The notes: a model not told the origin generated them from the sequence alone. Counted from the stretch's first letter, positions 1-8,979 are shown. The stretch is DNA of 64,000 bases from Roseibium aggregatum IAM 12614 (GCF_000168975.1 NZ_AAUW01000015.1:1-64000), one strand, 5' to 3'. Program-made: numbers and translations.

Positions 1-45
1 CACTGTCACTGCTTGGTCTGCCCAAATTACCCAAGGAGACATGAC

Positions 46-1401
46 ATGAAGGATTCCAACTTCCTGAAGGAAAACAACGCCCGCCATGTCTGGCATCCGA
101 TGGCGCATCCGGCCGACAGCCAGACCAACCTGCCGACGATCGTGACCGGTGGCCGTGACGTTTTCATCACCGATGTCGACGGCCACGAAGTGCTCGACGC
201 CGTCGGCGGCCTCTGGAACGTCAACCTGGGCTATTCCTGCGAACCGGTGAAACAGGCCATTGCCGACCAGTTGAACGCCCTGCCCTATTATTCGATCTTC
301 CGCGGCACTTCGAACGACAAGGTGATTGAGCTTTCATACGAACTGGCCGACTTTTTCGCGCCGGACGGACTGTCCCGTGCGTTCTTCACCTCCGGCGGAT
401 CCGACTCGGTCGAAGTCGCTCTGAAGCTCGCCCGCCAGTATCACCGCATACGCGGCGAAGCCGGCCGCACCAAGTTCCTCAGCCTGAAGAAAGGCTATCA
501 CGGCACCCACTTCGGCGGCGCCAGCGTCAACGGCAACGGAAAGTTCCGCAATGCCTATGAGCCGTTGCTGCCGGGCTGCTTCCACATTCCCGCGCCTTAC
601 ACCTACCGCAATCCGTTCAACGAGAGCGATCCGGCCAGGCTCGCCCAGCTTTGCGCCTCCGCGCTTGAAGACGAGATCGCCTTCCAGGGCGCGGGCACCA
701 TTGCTGCCTTCATCATGGAACCCGTCCTCGGCGCCGGTGGCGTCATGCCGCCGCACCCGAGCTTCATGCCGATGGTGCGCGAAATCTGCGACCGCAACGG
801 CATCCTGCTGATCTCCGACGAGGTCATCACCGCCTTCGGTCGCACCGGCAGCGAAAGCGGCGCACGTCACTGGGGCGTGCAGCCGGACTTCATGTGCACG
901 GCAAAAGCCATCACCAACGGTTACTTTCCGTTCGGCGCGGTGATGATCGCCGGTCATGTTGCTGAAGTTTTTGAAAAGGACACCAGCGGCATCGCCTCCA
1001 TCGACACCGGCTACACCTATTCCGGCCACCCTGTCGGCGCTGCCGCCGCCCTGGCCGCCCTTGCTGAAATCCGCCGTCTGAAAGTGCATGAAAATGCCGC
1101 CGCGCGCGGCAAGGAACTGCTTGGCGGCCTGAAGGGCCTGCAGGAACGCTTCGAGGTGATCGGCGATGTGCGCGGCGAAGGTCTGATGTGCGCCATCGAA
1201 CTCGTCTCCGACCGTGCAAGCAAGAAACCCTGCGCCAAAGACTTGCCAATGAAACTCCAGCAGGCCGCCTATGAGGACGGCGTCATGATCCGCGTCTCCG
1301 GCAACAACGCCATCTTCTCGCCGCCGCTGATTGTAACCGCGGATGATGTGAAGAAGATTCTTTCGGGTGTCGAAACCGGCCTGAAGGCGGTTTCCGGCTA
1401 A
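46..1401 (+). CDS. Class III (omega) aminotransferase
   Basis: PLP-dependent class III aminotransferase of 451 aa, a normal family length. The ATG at 46 is chosen over an upstream TTG at 13 because AAGGAG lies at 33-38. Visible motifs are TSGGSDSVE (cofactor phosphate binding, about residue 117), LLISDEVITAFGRTG with the PLP-contacting Asp (about 258) and TAKAITNG with the Schiff-base Lys (about 287). The family moves amino groups from omega-amino acids or amines to pyruvate or a 2-oxo acid; the substrate cannot be read from sequence. It lies just before the hpa locus, and an aromatic amino acid decarboxylase lies inside that operon, so an aromatic amine such as tyramine or dopamine is a possible donor (inference). 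Confidence 0.85.
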   Translation: MKDSNFLKENNARHVWHPMAHPADSQTNLPTIVTGGRDVFITDVDGHEVLDAVGGLWNVNLGYSCEPVKQAIADQLNALPYYSIFRGTSNDKVIELSYELADFFAPDGLSRAFFTSGGSDSVEVALKLARQYHRIRGEAGRTKFLSLKKGYHGTHFGGASVNGNGKFRNAYEPLLPGCFHIPAPYTYRNPFNESDPARLAQLCASALEDEIAFQGAGTIAAFIMEPVLGAGGVMPPHPSFMPMVREICDRNGILLISDEVITAFGRTGSESGARHWGVQPDFMCTAKAITNGYFPFGAVMIAGHVAEVFEKDTSGIASIDTGYTYSGHPVGAAAALAALAEIRRLKVHENAAARGKELLGGLKGLQERFEVIGDVRGEGLMCAIELVSDRASKKPCAKDLPMKLQQAAYEDGVMIRVSGNNAIFSPPLIVTADDVKKILSGVETGLKAVSG

Positions 1402-1434
1402 ATCCCAAGGCTACGTCCCCAACCACGCTCTCCC

Positions 1435-1464
1435 GCCGGCTGGTCAACACCAGCCGGCTTCTTT
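1435..1464 (+). terminator. Rho-independent terminator after the aminotransferase
   Basis: Perfect 10-bp stem GCCGGCTGGT (1435-1444) / ACCAGCCGGC (1449-1458) with a CAAC loop, followed by a T-rich run. It lies between the aminotransferase and the oppositely oriented hpaR gene. Confidence 0.7.
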
Positions 1465-1512
1465 CCCAGAAGCCCTATACGCCCAGGTGCCAGGCAGCGA
1501 TGCGCCTGGCTT

Positions 1513-1965
1513 TCAGAGCTTCTGGAAATCCTCCAGGATGTCGAGAAGTTGGGCCAGCTTTTCCTTGCCGATGACCTCTTCGATACGCGCTGCGATCGCC
1601 TTGGCGTCCTGAAGCTTGTCATTGATGATCGCCTGCCCGGCTGGCGTAATCGCCACTGTCTGCTTGCGCCGGTCCTTCTCGTCCGCCTGACGGGTCACCA
1701 GCCCCTTTTCCAGAAGCGTCTGAACGATCCTCGTCTGACTGGGAAGCAGCAGACAGGCCCGCTCTGCCAGGGTCGAGGCGTCCTGGGGGCCGTATTCTTC
1801 CAGCACCCGCAGGATGCGCCACTGCTGCTCGGTGATGCCGCAGTCGGAAAGCATCTCCCGGATCGGCCCCATGACCTTTTCACGCGCCCGGATGAGGGCA
1901 ATCGGGATGGAGCGTCTGGTTGACGGCAGCACGGAGCCGCCAGCGGGTTTGGTGTCGTCGATCAT
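1513..1965 (-). CDS. hpaR: MarR-family regulator of homoprotocatechuate catabolism (HpaR-like)
   Basis: MarR-type winged-helix regulator of about 150 aa. The body from SIPIALIRARE through ITEQQWRILRVLEE follows the HpaR family pattern (TEQQWRI in the first helices), with a wing around DEKDRRKQ. It is divergent from hpaF and faces a near-perfect palindrome at 2032-2058, as expected for an autoregulated repressor released by 4-hydroxyphenylacetate or 3,4-dihydroxyphenylacetate (family knowledge). The start is uncertain: a GTG at 2001 would add 12 residues, but neither start has a clear ribosome binding site. Confidence 0.88.
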   Translation of the reverse strand: MIDDTKPAGGSVLPSTRRSIPIALIRAREKVMGPIREMLSDCGITEQQWRILRVLEEYGPQDASTLAERACLLLPSQTRIVQTLLEKGLVTRQADEKDRRKQTVAITPAGQAIINDKLQDAKAIAARIEEVIGKEKLAQLLDILEDFQKL

Positions 1966-2031
1966 CCAAGGTCCATAGCGAATTGGCAGATTATTAGACA
2001 CAAAAAGTTTGACAGTTTCGATCTCATATAT

Positions 2032-2058
2032 TTAACATAGCAAATATTGCACTGTTAA
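2032..2058. promoter_or_regulatory. Probable HpaR operator in the hpaR-hpaF divergent promoter
   Basis: Inverted repeat TTAACATAGCAA (2032-2043) - ATA - TTGCACTGTTAA (2047-2058): 12-bp arms with two mismatches. TTGACA at 2009-2014 with TAACAT at 2033-2038 (18-bp spacer) could be the hpaF promoter, so repressor binding here would cover the -10 box. Confidence 0.65.
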
Positions 2059-2067
2059 GGAAATCCC

Positions 2068-2454
2068 ATGCCGCACATATCGCTGGAATATTCCGCCAAT
2101 CTGGAACAGCGGGCCGACATTCAGGCCCTGTGCGAGCATCTGCGTGCCCATGCCGCAACCATCGATGCCCTTCCCATGCCCGGTCTGCGCGTGCGGGCCA
2201 TCCGGTGCGACCACTATGCAATCGCCGACGGCGACCCGAAACACGCCTTCATCGACATTTCCGTGCGCCTCCGCGCCGGACGTTCGGACGACGTCAAGCG
2301 CGACGCCGCCGAGCGCCTGTTCGCTGCCGCAAAGACTTTCCTGGAACCGGTTCTGGACACCAGCTCGCTCGCGCTATCGCTTGAGCTGCGTGACATCGAC
2401 CCGGACCTTTCGCCCAAGACGGGCACCATACGCGACCATTTGGGGACTGTCTGA
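2068..2454 (+). CDS. hpaF: 5-carboxymethyl-2-hydroxymuconate delta-isomerase
   Basis: HpaF/HpcD of 128 aa in the tautomerase superfamily. It starts MPHISLEYS, so removal of Met exposes the catalytic N-terminal Pro. It isomerises 5-carboxymethyl-2-hydroxymuconate to 5-oxo-pent-3-ene-1,2,5-tricarboxylate. First gene of the hpa operon, with AAGGAA before the ATG and a 3-nt gap to hpaE. Length matches the family. Confidence 0.92.
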   Translation: MPHISLEYSANLEQRADIQALCEHLRAHAATIDALPMPGLRVRAIRCDHYAIADGDPKHAFIDISVRLRAGRSDDVKRDAAERLFAAAKTFLEPVLDTSSLALSLELRDIDPDLSPKTGTIRDHLGTV

Positions 2455-2457
2455 CCC

Positions 2458-3969
2458 ATGTCTGACCTTCAGAACAACATCGAAAAACTTGAGACCTATC
2501 TCGCCCACTTCCGCGAAACAGGCGTCCTGAACCAGATCGGCGGCAAGGCCTGCCCCGCCGCCTCTGGCGCCACGTTCGAAACCACCTCACCTGTCGACGA
2601 CAGCCTCATCTGCCAGGTGGCCCGGGGCGATGCCGCCGATATCGATGCCGCCGCCAGGGCCGCCAAAGACGCCTTTCCCGCCTGGCGCGACATGGCCGCG
2701 ACGGATCGCAAGAAGATCCTGCACAAGATCGCCGACGGCATCGTTGCCCGCGCGGAAGAAATCGCCTTCTGCGAATGCTGGGACACAGGCCAGGCTTTGC
2801 GGTTCATGTCGAAAGCCGCCTTGCGCGGCGCAGAGAACTTCCGCTTCTTCGCCGACAAGGCCCCAAGTGCCCGCGACGGCCAGGCCCTGCCCTCACCGAC
2901 ACTCATGAACATCACGACGCGCCTTCCGATCGGTCCGGTCGGCGTGATCACGCCGTGGAACACCCCCTTCATGCTGTCGACCTGGAAGATCGCGCCGGCG
3001 CTCGCTGCAGGCTGCACCGTGGTCCACAAGCCGGCGGAATTTTCTCCAGTCACTGCACGCATCCTGATGGAAATTGCAGAAGAAGCCGGCCTGCCGAAAG
3101 GTGTCTGGAACCTTGTCAACGGCCTCGGCGAAGAAGCCGGCAAGGCCCTGACCGAACATCCGGACATCAAGGCCATCGCCTTTGTCGGCGAAAGCCGCAC
3201 CGGGTCCATGATCATGCGCCAGGGCGCCCAAACCCTGAAGCGGGTCCATTTCGAGCTTGGCGGCAAGAACCCGGTGATCGTCTTCGACGACGCCGATCTC
3301 GACCGGGCACTGGATGCGGCAATCTTCATGATCTATTCGCTCAACGGAGAACGCTGCACATCCTCTTCGCGCCTTCTGGTGCAGGACACGATTGCCGATG
3401 AATTCGAGACAAAGCTGGTGGAGCGCGTCAACAACATCAGGGTCGGTCATCCGCTCGACCCCAAGACCGAAATCGGTCCGCTGATCCACAAGACTCATTT
3501 CGACAAGGTGACCGGCTACTTCGAAACCGCCCGCCAGGATGGCGCGACGATTGCCGCAGGTGGAACCCGCGTCGGGACGGAAGGCTGCTTCGTGCGTCCT
3601 ACCCTCTTCACCGGCGCGAACAACGCCATGAAGATCGCCCAGGAAGAAATCTTCGGCCCGGTCCTGACCTCCATCCGCTTCGGCTCGGAAGAAGAAGCAC
3701 TTCAGATCGCCAATGACATTCCCTACGGCCTGACCGGTTATGTCTGGACCAACGACCTGACGCGGGCGCTGAGGTTCACCAACGGTCTGGAAGCGGGCAT
3801 GATCTGGGTGAACTCGGAAAACGTCCGCCACCTGCCCACCCCCTTCGGCGGCGTCAAGGCCAGCGGCATCGGCCGCGACGGCGGTGACTGGTCGTTTGAA
3901 TTCTACATGGAACAGAAACACATAGGCTTTGCGACCGGCCAGCACGCCATCCCGCGCCTTGGTGCGTGA
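2458..3969 (+). CDS. hpaE: 5-carboxymethyl-2-hydroxymuconate semialdehyde dehydrogenase
   Basis: NAD-dependent aldehyde dehydrogenase of 503 aa. Visible family features are PWNTPF (about 166), the catalytic-base Glu in ELGGKNP (Glu266), the nucleophile Cys in NGERCTSSSR (Cys300) and EEIFGPVL near residue 400. The NGERCTSSSR context and placement between isomerase and dioxygenase genes support HpaE, which oxidises the ring-cleavage semialdehyde to the dicarboxylic acid. Separated from hpaF by three bases, so probably translationally coupled. Confidence 0.93.
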   Translation: MSDLQNNIEKLETYLAHFRETGVLNQIGGKACPAASGATFETTSPVDDSLICQVARGDAADIDAAARAAKDAFPAWRDMAATDRKKILHKIADGIVARAEEIAFCECWDTGQALRFMSKAALRGAENFRFFADKAPSARDGQALPSPTLMNITTRLPIGPVGVITPWNTPFMLSTWKIAPALAAGCTVVHKPAEFSPVTARILMEIAEEAGLPKGVWNLVNGLGEEAGKALTEHPDIKAIAFVGESRTGSMIMRQGAQTLKRVHFELGGKNPVIVFDDADLDRALDAAIFMIYSLNGERCTSSSRLLVQDTIADEFETKLVERVNNIRVGHPLDPKTEIGPLIHKTHFDKVTGYFETARQDGATIAAGGTRVGTEGCFVRPTLFTGANNAMKIAQEEIFGPVLTSIRFGSEEEALQIANDIPYGLTGYVWTNDLTRALRFTNGLEAGMIWVNSENVRHLPTPFGGVKASGIGRDGGDWSFEFYMEQKHIGFATGQHAIPRLGA

Positions 3970-4010
3970 GGAATGTGAACGACATAAGATCGCAGTAACG
4001 GGAGGAGACT

Positions 4011-4865
4011 ATGGGAGAAATCGTTCTCGCGGCCAAGGTCACGCATGTGCCGACCATGCTGATGTCGGAACAGCCCGGACCTGTGGAGGGCAAGCGTCAG
4101 CCGGCTATCAACGGTCATTACGAAATCGCGCGCCGGGCAAAAGCGCTCGGCGCGACGACGGCGATCGTCTGCGACACGCATTGGGTGATCAACGCAGGCT
4201 TTCACATCAATGCCAACAATCGGTTCGAAGGCCTGTTCACCTCGAACGAATTTCCGCATTTCATCCAGAACCTGCCTTACGCCTACGAGGGCAACCCGGA
4301 GATGGGCGACGCCATCGCAAGAGAGGCAACCGAGCGCGGCGCTTTCACGCTCGCCCATCATCTCGACAGCCTGGAACTTGAATACGGCACGCTGGTGCCG
4401 ATGCGGTTCATGAGCCGGGAACACGACATGAAGGTCGTCTCGGTCGCTGCCTGGTGCACGGTGCACGGCCATGACGAGAGCCGTATCGTCGGCGAAGCGA
4501 TCCGGGCGGCAGTCGAAGCCAGTGACGAGAAGGTGCTGCTGCTTGCCTCGGGCTCCCTGTCTCACAAGATATGGGCCAACAAGGACTACGCCGCCAACAA
4601 CGGTACTTTCACCATCTCGTCCGAGTTCAACCGGCAGGTCGATCTGCATGTCCTCGACATGTGGCAAAGGGGCGATCATGCCACCTTCCTGAAGATGTTG
4701 CCGGAATATGCCGACCATTGCTGCGGCGAAGGCTCCATGCACGACACCGCCATGCTCTATGGCGCGCTCGGCTGGGACAGCTACACCGCCGAATGCGAGG
4801 TCGTGACCGACTATTTCCCCAGTTCCGGTACCGGACAGACCAACGTCATCTTCCCGGTCCAATAG
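4011..4865 (+). CDS. hpaD: 3,4-dihydroxyphenylacetate 2,3-dioxygenase, LigB-type (class III extradiol)
   Basis: HpaD of the E. coli type, 284 aa (E. coli enzyme 283 aa). It has the LigB-fold metal ligands His12 (KVTHVP) and His57 (CDTHW), then LEYGTLVPMRF, ASGSLSHKIW, LPEYADHCCGEGSMHD and PSSGTGQ, which run closely parallel to the enteric enzyme. It opens the ring of homoprotocatechuate beside the hydroxyls, using Fe(II). A strong GGGAGGAG precedes the ATG. The next gene encodes an unrelated enzyme predicted to do the same reaction. Confidence 0.93.
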   Translation: MGEIVLAAKVTHVPTMLMSEQPGPVEGKRQPAINGHYEIARRAKALGATTAIVCDTHWVINAGFHINANNRFEGLFTSNEFPHFIQNLPYAYEGNPEMGDAIAREATERGAFTLAHHLDSLELEYGTLVPMRFMSREHDMKVVSVAAWCTVHGHDESRIVGEAIRAAVEASDEKVLLLASGSLSHKIWANKDYAANNGTFTISSEFNRQVDLHVLDMWQRGDHATFLKMLPEYADHCCGEGSMHDTAMLYGALGWDSYTAECEVVTDYFPSSGTGQTNVIFPVQ

Positions 4866-4885
4866 GTTTATCGCAGGAGCCTTCC

Positions 4886-5866
4886 ATGCCCATTCCGGCC
4901 CCCAATCTCTATCCGCCCTTCAACATCATCCGGCTCAGCCATGTGGAACTGGGCGTCACGGATCTGGCCAAGAGCCGGGCCTTCTATGTCGACACGCTCG
5001 GGCTTCAGGTCACGGACGAATCCGATGAGGCGATCTATCTGCGCGCCATGGAAGAACGCGGCCACCATTGCCTTGTCCTGCGCAAATCTGCAGATGCCGC
5101 TGCCCGTGATCTCGGCTTCAAGGTGTTCGACGAGGAAAACCTCGACAAGGCCGCGCACTTCTTCAAGGGCAAGGGGCTTCCGGTCGACTGGGTCGAGCGG
5201 CCCTATCAGTCGCGCACATTCCGGACCCGCGATCCGCACGGCATTCCGCTGGAGTTCTACGCCAGGATGGACCGTCTGCCGCCGATCCATCAGAAATACG
5301 CACTCTACAAGGGCGTGAAGCCGCTCAGGATTGACCACTTCAACTGCTTCTCGCCGGACGTCGATGCCTCAGTCGCCTTCTACAACGAGCTCGGCTTCCG
5401 GGTGACCGAATACACGGAAGACGAGGCAACCGGCCGTCTGTGGGCCGCCTGGACGCACCGCAAGGGCGGTGTCCACGACATTGCCTTCACCAACGGCAGG
5501 GGGCCGCGCCTGCATCACACCGCCTTCTGGGTGCCCACCCCGCTCAACATCATCGATCTTCTGGACCTGATGGCAACCACTGGCTGGGTGTCGAATATCG
5601 AACGCGGCCCGGGCAGACACGGCATTTCCAACGCCTTTTTCCTCTACATTCGAGACCCGGACGGCCACCGGATCGAGATCTACTGTTCGGACTACCAGAC
5701 GGTCGATCCGGATCTGGAACCAATCAAATGGGATCTGAAGGATCCGCAGCGCCAGACACTCTGGGGCGCCCCTGCCCCAAGGAGCTGGTTCGAGGAAGGA
5801 TCCCTGTTCGAGGGAACGGAAGTTCAGCCTCCCAGCCTTGCCGCACAACCGATTGTTGCGCCATAG
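4886..5866 (+). CDS. 3,4-dihydroxyphenylacetate 2,3-dioxygenase, vicinal-oxygen-chelate type (class I extradiol)
   Basis: 326-aa protein of two tandem glyoxalase/VOC modules (about 13-130 and 147-290). The ligand triad of the Brevibacterium/Arthrobacter HPC 2,3-dioxygenases (His, His, Glu) is present as His151 (RIDHFN), His211 (RLHHTAFW) and Glu264 (HRIEIYCSDY) at near-identical spacing. The ATG at 4886 follows CAGGAG; an upstream in-frame extension lies inside hpaD and is rejected. It overlaps in predicted function with the preceding gene but is not homologous to it. It could instead act on a related catechol. Confidence 0.85.
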   Translation: MPIPAPNLYPPFNIIRLSHVELGVTDLAKSRAFYVDTLGLQVTDESDEAIYLRAMEERGHHCLVLRKSADAAARDLGFKVFDEENLDKAAHFFKGKGLPVDWVERPYQSRTFRTRDPHGIPLEFYARMDRLPPIHQKYALYKGVKPLRIDHFNCFSPDVDASVAFYNELGFRVTEYTEDEATGRLWAAWTHRKGGVHDIAFTNGRGPRLHHTAFWVPTPLNIIDLLDLMATTGWVSNIERGPGRHGISNAFFLYIRDPDGHRIEIYCSDYQTVDPDLEPIKWDLKDPQRQTLWGAPAPRSWFEEGSLFEGTEVQPPSLAAQPIVAP

Positions 5867-5895
5867 GTGAAACAGACAACGGTTGGACGACAGCA

Positions 5896-7314
5896 ATGAA
5901 CTGGACTGATTTTGCCGGCTGGGGCCGGCGGGTGGCCGACTGGGCCGCAGACTATCATCAAACCCTGCGGCTGCGGCCTGTCCGCGCGCAGGTGAAACCC
6001 GGTGCGATCTTCAACGCTCTGCCCGAGGCACCGCCAGAACTTGCCGAGGAGATGGAGACGATCTTCGCGGATTTCGAGAAGATCGTGCTGCCGGGCATGA
6101 CCCACTGGCAGCACCCGCGCTTCTTTGCCTATTTCCCGGCCAATGCCTCGCCCCCGTCGATGCTGGCGGAATATCTCGTCACCGCCATGGCGGCCCAATG
6201 CATGCTGTGGCAGACCTCTCCTGCCGCCACCGAGATGGAAACCAGAATGATGGACTGGCTGCGCCAGGCCGTCGGACTGCCCGAAACCTTCACCGGGGTG
6301 ATCCAGGACAGCGCGTCCACCGCAACGCTTGCCGCCGTGCTGACCATGCGCGAGCGCGCCCTTTCCTGGGACGGCAACAAGGCCGGCCTCAGCGGTCAGC
6401 CGCGCCTGCGCGTCTATTCCTCCAACGAGGTCCATACCTCCATCGACAGGGCCATTTGGATCTCCGGCATCGGCCAGGACAACCTGGTCCGGATCCCGGT
6501 TCAGGGCCCGCGCCGGTCGATGGATCCAAACGCCCTGCGTGCGGCCATTGAAGCGGATCTTGAAGCCGGGTACCGGCCCGCGGGCATCATCGCCTGTACT
6601 GGTGGAACCGGTGTCGGCGCGTCCGATAACGTTGCCTCTGTGGTTGCTGTCGCGAAGGACTTCGGCCTCTATGTGCATCTTGATGCAGCCTGGGCAGGCG
6701 CGGCCATGATTGTGCCCGAGTACCGCGACCTCTGGGCCGGTGTCGAAGGCGTTGATTCCATGGTCTTCAACCCGCACAAATGGCTCGGTGCCCAGTTCGA
6801 CTGTTCCGCCCATTTCGTCCGCAATCCGGAAGACCTCGTGCGAACGCTGGCGATCCGGCCGGAATATCTGAAGACCCACGGCCACGACGGCATCATCAAC
6901 TATTCCGAATGGTCCGTTCCACTCGGCCGCCGCTTCCGGGCTTTGAAACTCTGGTTCCTGCTGCGCTCCTATGGCCTTGAAGACCTGCGGCAGCGGCTGC
7001 GCAACCATGTCGACTGGTCGGTCGCGCTCGCCGAACGCCTGCGCGCCGAACCGGATTTCGAGATCACCTCCGAACCTGTCCTGTCCCTGTTCAGCTTTCG
7101 CTATGCCCCCTCAGGCGGGCAGGATCTAGACACGCTCAACCAGACGCTTGTCGACGCCATCAATGACGATGGCCGGATCTACCTGACCCAGACACTGCTC
7201 GACGGCGCCAAGGTGATCCGCTTCCAGGTCGGACAGTTCGACTGCACCCAGGAAGATGTCGACGTCGCCTTCGACGTCATCCTTGAAATTGCCAGAAACA
7301 TGGAGCCCGCATGA
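5896..7314 (+). CDS. PLP-dependent aromatic L-amino acid decarboxylase
   Basis: Group II pyridoxal-dependent decarboxylase of 472 aa. The family landmarks are MTHWQHPRFFAYFPAN (about 68-84), ASTATLAAVL, HLDAAWAG (Asp263) and NPHKW with the PLP Lys295. HWQHPRFFAYFP is characteristic of tyrosine/DOPA/tryptophan decarboxylases. The ATG at 5896 is chosen over a long upstream extension that lies inside the dioxygenase gene. It overlaps hpaG by 4 bp (ATGA), so it is a true operon member. In a homoprotocatechuate pathway it would make tyramine or dopamine from tyrosine or DOPA, widening the substrate range (inference). Confidence 0.88.
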   Translation: MNWTDFAGWGRRVADWAADYHQTLRLRPVRAQVKPGAIFNALPEAPPELAEEMETIFADFEKIVLPGMTHWQHPRFFAYFPANASPPSMLAEYLVTAMAAQCMLWQTSPAATEMETRMMDWLRQAVGLPETFTGVIQDSASTATLAAVLTMRERALSWDGNKAGLSGQPRLRVYSSNEVHTSIDRAIWISGIGQDNLVRIPVQGPRRSMDPNALRAAIEADLEAGYRPAGIIACTGGTGVGASDNVASVVAVAKDFGLYVHLDAAWAGAAMIVPEYRDLWAGVEGVDSMVFNPHKWLGAQFDCSAHFVRNPEDLVRTLAIRPEYLKTHGHDGIINYSEWSVPLGRRFRALKLWFLLRSYGLEDLRQRLRNHVDWSVALAERLRAEPDFEITSEPVLSLFSFRYAPSGGQDLDTLNQTLVDAINDDGRIYLTQTLLDGAKVIRFQVGQFDCTQEDVDVAFDVILEIARNMEPA

Positions 7315-8165
7315 CCCGGCTCGCGACCTACAGCGCCGATGACAGACAATACTATGGCGCCGTCACCGACAACGGCATGATCGCCCTGTCGCCGGATTTT
7401 CCGCAGTGGCCGACGCTTTACGACGCCATCCACGCCGGCGGCTTGCAGGACCTTGTCCTGGCCGCCAGGGACAAGCCGGTGACGCATACAAACTTCACCT
7501 ATGACATGGTGCTGCCGAATGCTCCGCGGATCCTGTGTGTCGGCGTCAATTTTCCTGACCGCAACGCGGAGTACAAGGACGGCAGCGCGCAGCCGAAATA
7601 CATGTCGCTGTTCCCGCGGTTTGCCAGCGGGTTCACCGGTCATGAGCAGCCGCTGATCCGGCCGCCGGAAAACCACACGCTCGATTACGAGGGCGAAGTG
7701 GCCATCGTCATCGGCAAGACCGGCCGGCGGATCAAGGCGGAAGACGCCTACGACCATATCTGCGCCCTGACACTGTGCAACGAAGGCACCATCCGCGACT
7801 GGGTTCGCCACGCAAAATTCAATGTCACCCAAGGCAAGAACTGGGACCGGTCGGGCTCGATCGGCCCCTGGCTCGTGCCTTTCGAAAACGCTGAGCAACT
7901 TGACGAGGCCCGCATTCAGACCCGCGTCAACGGAGAGCTGCGCCAGGATGATTACCTCAAGCGCATGACCTTCCCGATCCGCGAGGAAATCGCCTACATC
8001 TCGACCTTCATGACACTTCAGCCCGGTGACATCATCGTCACCGGCACGCCGACGGGTGCAGGAGCCCGGTTCGACCCGCCCCGCTATCTGAAACCCGGCG
8101 ACGTGGTCGAGATCGAAGTCGAAGGCATCGGGCTGCTGCGAAACGGAGTTGAGGACGAAACATGA
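7311..8165 (+). CDS. hpaG: Fumarylacetoacetate-hydrolase family protein, 5-oxopent-3-ene-1,2,5-tricarboxylate decarboxylase
   Basis: FAH-fold enzyme of 284 aa. ILCVGVNFPDRNAEYKD begins the catalytic domain; the metal-binding acidic residues are in LDYEGEVAIVIGK; DIIVTGTPTGAG is near the C terminus. It is about half the length of the fused bifunctional HpaG/HpcE of enterics, so it is a single-domain version and probably the decarboxylase. It overlaps its neighbours by 4 bp on both sides (ATGA), giving tight translational coupling in decarboxylase-hpaG-hpaH. Confidence 0.86.
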   Translation: MTRLATYSADDRQYYGAVTDNGMIALSPDFPQWPTLYDAIHAGGLQDLVLAARDKPVTHTNFTYDMVLPNAPRILCVGVNFPDRNAEYKDGSAQPKYMSLFPRFASGFTGHEQPLIRPPENHTLDYEGEVAIVIGKTGRRIKAEDAYDHICALTLCNEGTIRDWVRHAKFNVTQGKNWDRSGSIGPWLVPFENAEQLDEARIQTRVNGELRQDDYLKRMTFPIREEIAYISTFMTLQPGDIIVTGTPTGAGARFDPPRYLKPGDVVEIEVEGIGLLRNGVEDET

Positions 8166-8968
8166 GTCTGAGCGAAGCAGAGATTTCCAAAGCTGCAAAC
8201 GATCTCCTGAACGCGGAAAAGACGCTCAAGCAGGTCGGCCTTCTCACCCTGCGCCATCCGGACCTCGATATGGACGGGGCCTATGCAATCCAGAAGGAAC
8301 TTGCCAGGGCGAAGCTCGCCGAGGGCCGCAAGACCATCGGCTGGAAAATCGGCCTGACGTCGAAAGCCATGCAGGATGCGCTCAAGATCGACACGCCGGA
8401 CAGCGGCGTCCTCTTCGACGACATGCTTTTCGAAACCGGAGCCACCGTCCCGAAGGGCCGGTTCATTCAGCCGCGCATCGAACCGGAAATCGCCTTTGTC
8501 ATGAAGGCGTCCCTCGGCGGTGCCAATGTCACGCGCGAGGACGTTCTGGCCGCAACGGATTACGTCTGCCCGAGCCTGGAAATCCTCGACACACGCATCC
8601 AGCGCGTCGACCCGGCAACGGGAGAGGCCCGCAAGATCTTCGACACCATCGCCGACAACGCCGCCAATGCCGGTCTGGTTCTGGGCACCGAAAGGCACGA
8701 TCCCGCCACCACCGACCTGCGCTGGATCGGCGCCATTGTCAGCCGCAACGAAGAGGTTGAGGAGACCGGTCTTGGTGCGGGCGTCCTCAACGATCCGGTC
8801 GAGGCCGTCGTCTGGCTGGCGCGGCGCATGGCCGATTACGGACAGACAATCGAAGCCGGACAGATTATTCTCTCCGGATCCTTCATCCGGCCGGTTGAAT
8901 GCCCGCCCGGTTCGAAGGTTCACGCCGACTTCGGCCCGTTCGGGTCCGTTTCCTGCTCTTTCGCGTAA
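8162..8968 (+). CDS. hpaH: 2-oxo-hept-4-ene-1,7-dioate hydratase
   Basis: 268-aa member of the MhpD/HpaH hydratase family (FAH-like fold). Motifs are GWKIGLTSKAMQ (about 60-71), the acidic metal ligands in QPRIEPEIAFV and SLEILDTRI, and the C-terminal GQIILSGSFIRP. It adds water to 2-oxohept-4-ene-1,7-dioate, making 4-hydroxy-2-oxoheptanedioate for HpaI. Family length and position before hpaI agree. Confidence 0.9.
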   Translation: MSLSEAEISKAANDLLNAEKTLKQVGLLTLRHPDLDMDGAYAIQKELARAKLAEGRKTIGWKIGLTSKAMQDALKIDTPDSGVLFDDMLFETGATVPKGRFIQPRIEPEIAFVMKASLGGANVTREDVLAATDYVCPSLEILDTRIQRVDPATGEARKIFDTIADNAANAGLVLGTERHDPATTDLRWIGAIVSRNEEVEETGLGAGVLNDPVEAVVWLARRMADYGQTIEAGQIILSGSFIRPVECPPGSKVHADFGPFGSVSCSFA

Positions 8969-8979
8969 TTAGGAATACC

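Noticed and set aside
2893-3945. 350-codon frame antisense to hpaE
   Set aside because: Shadow of hpaE; no recognisable motif.
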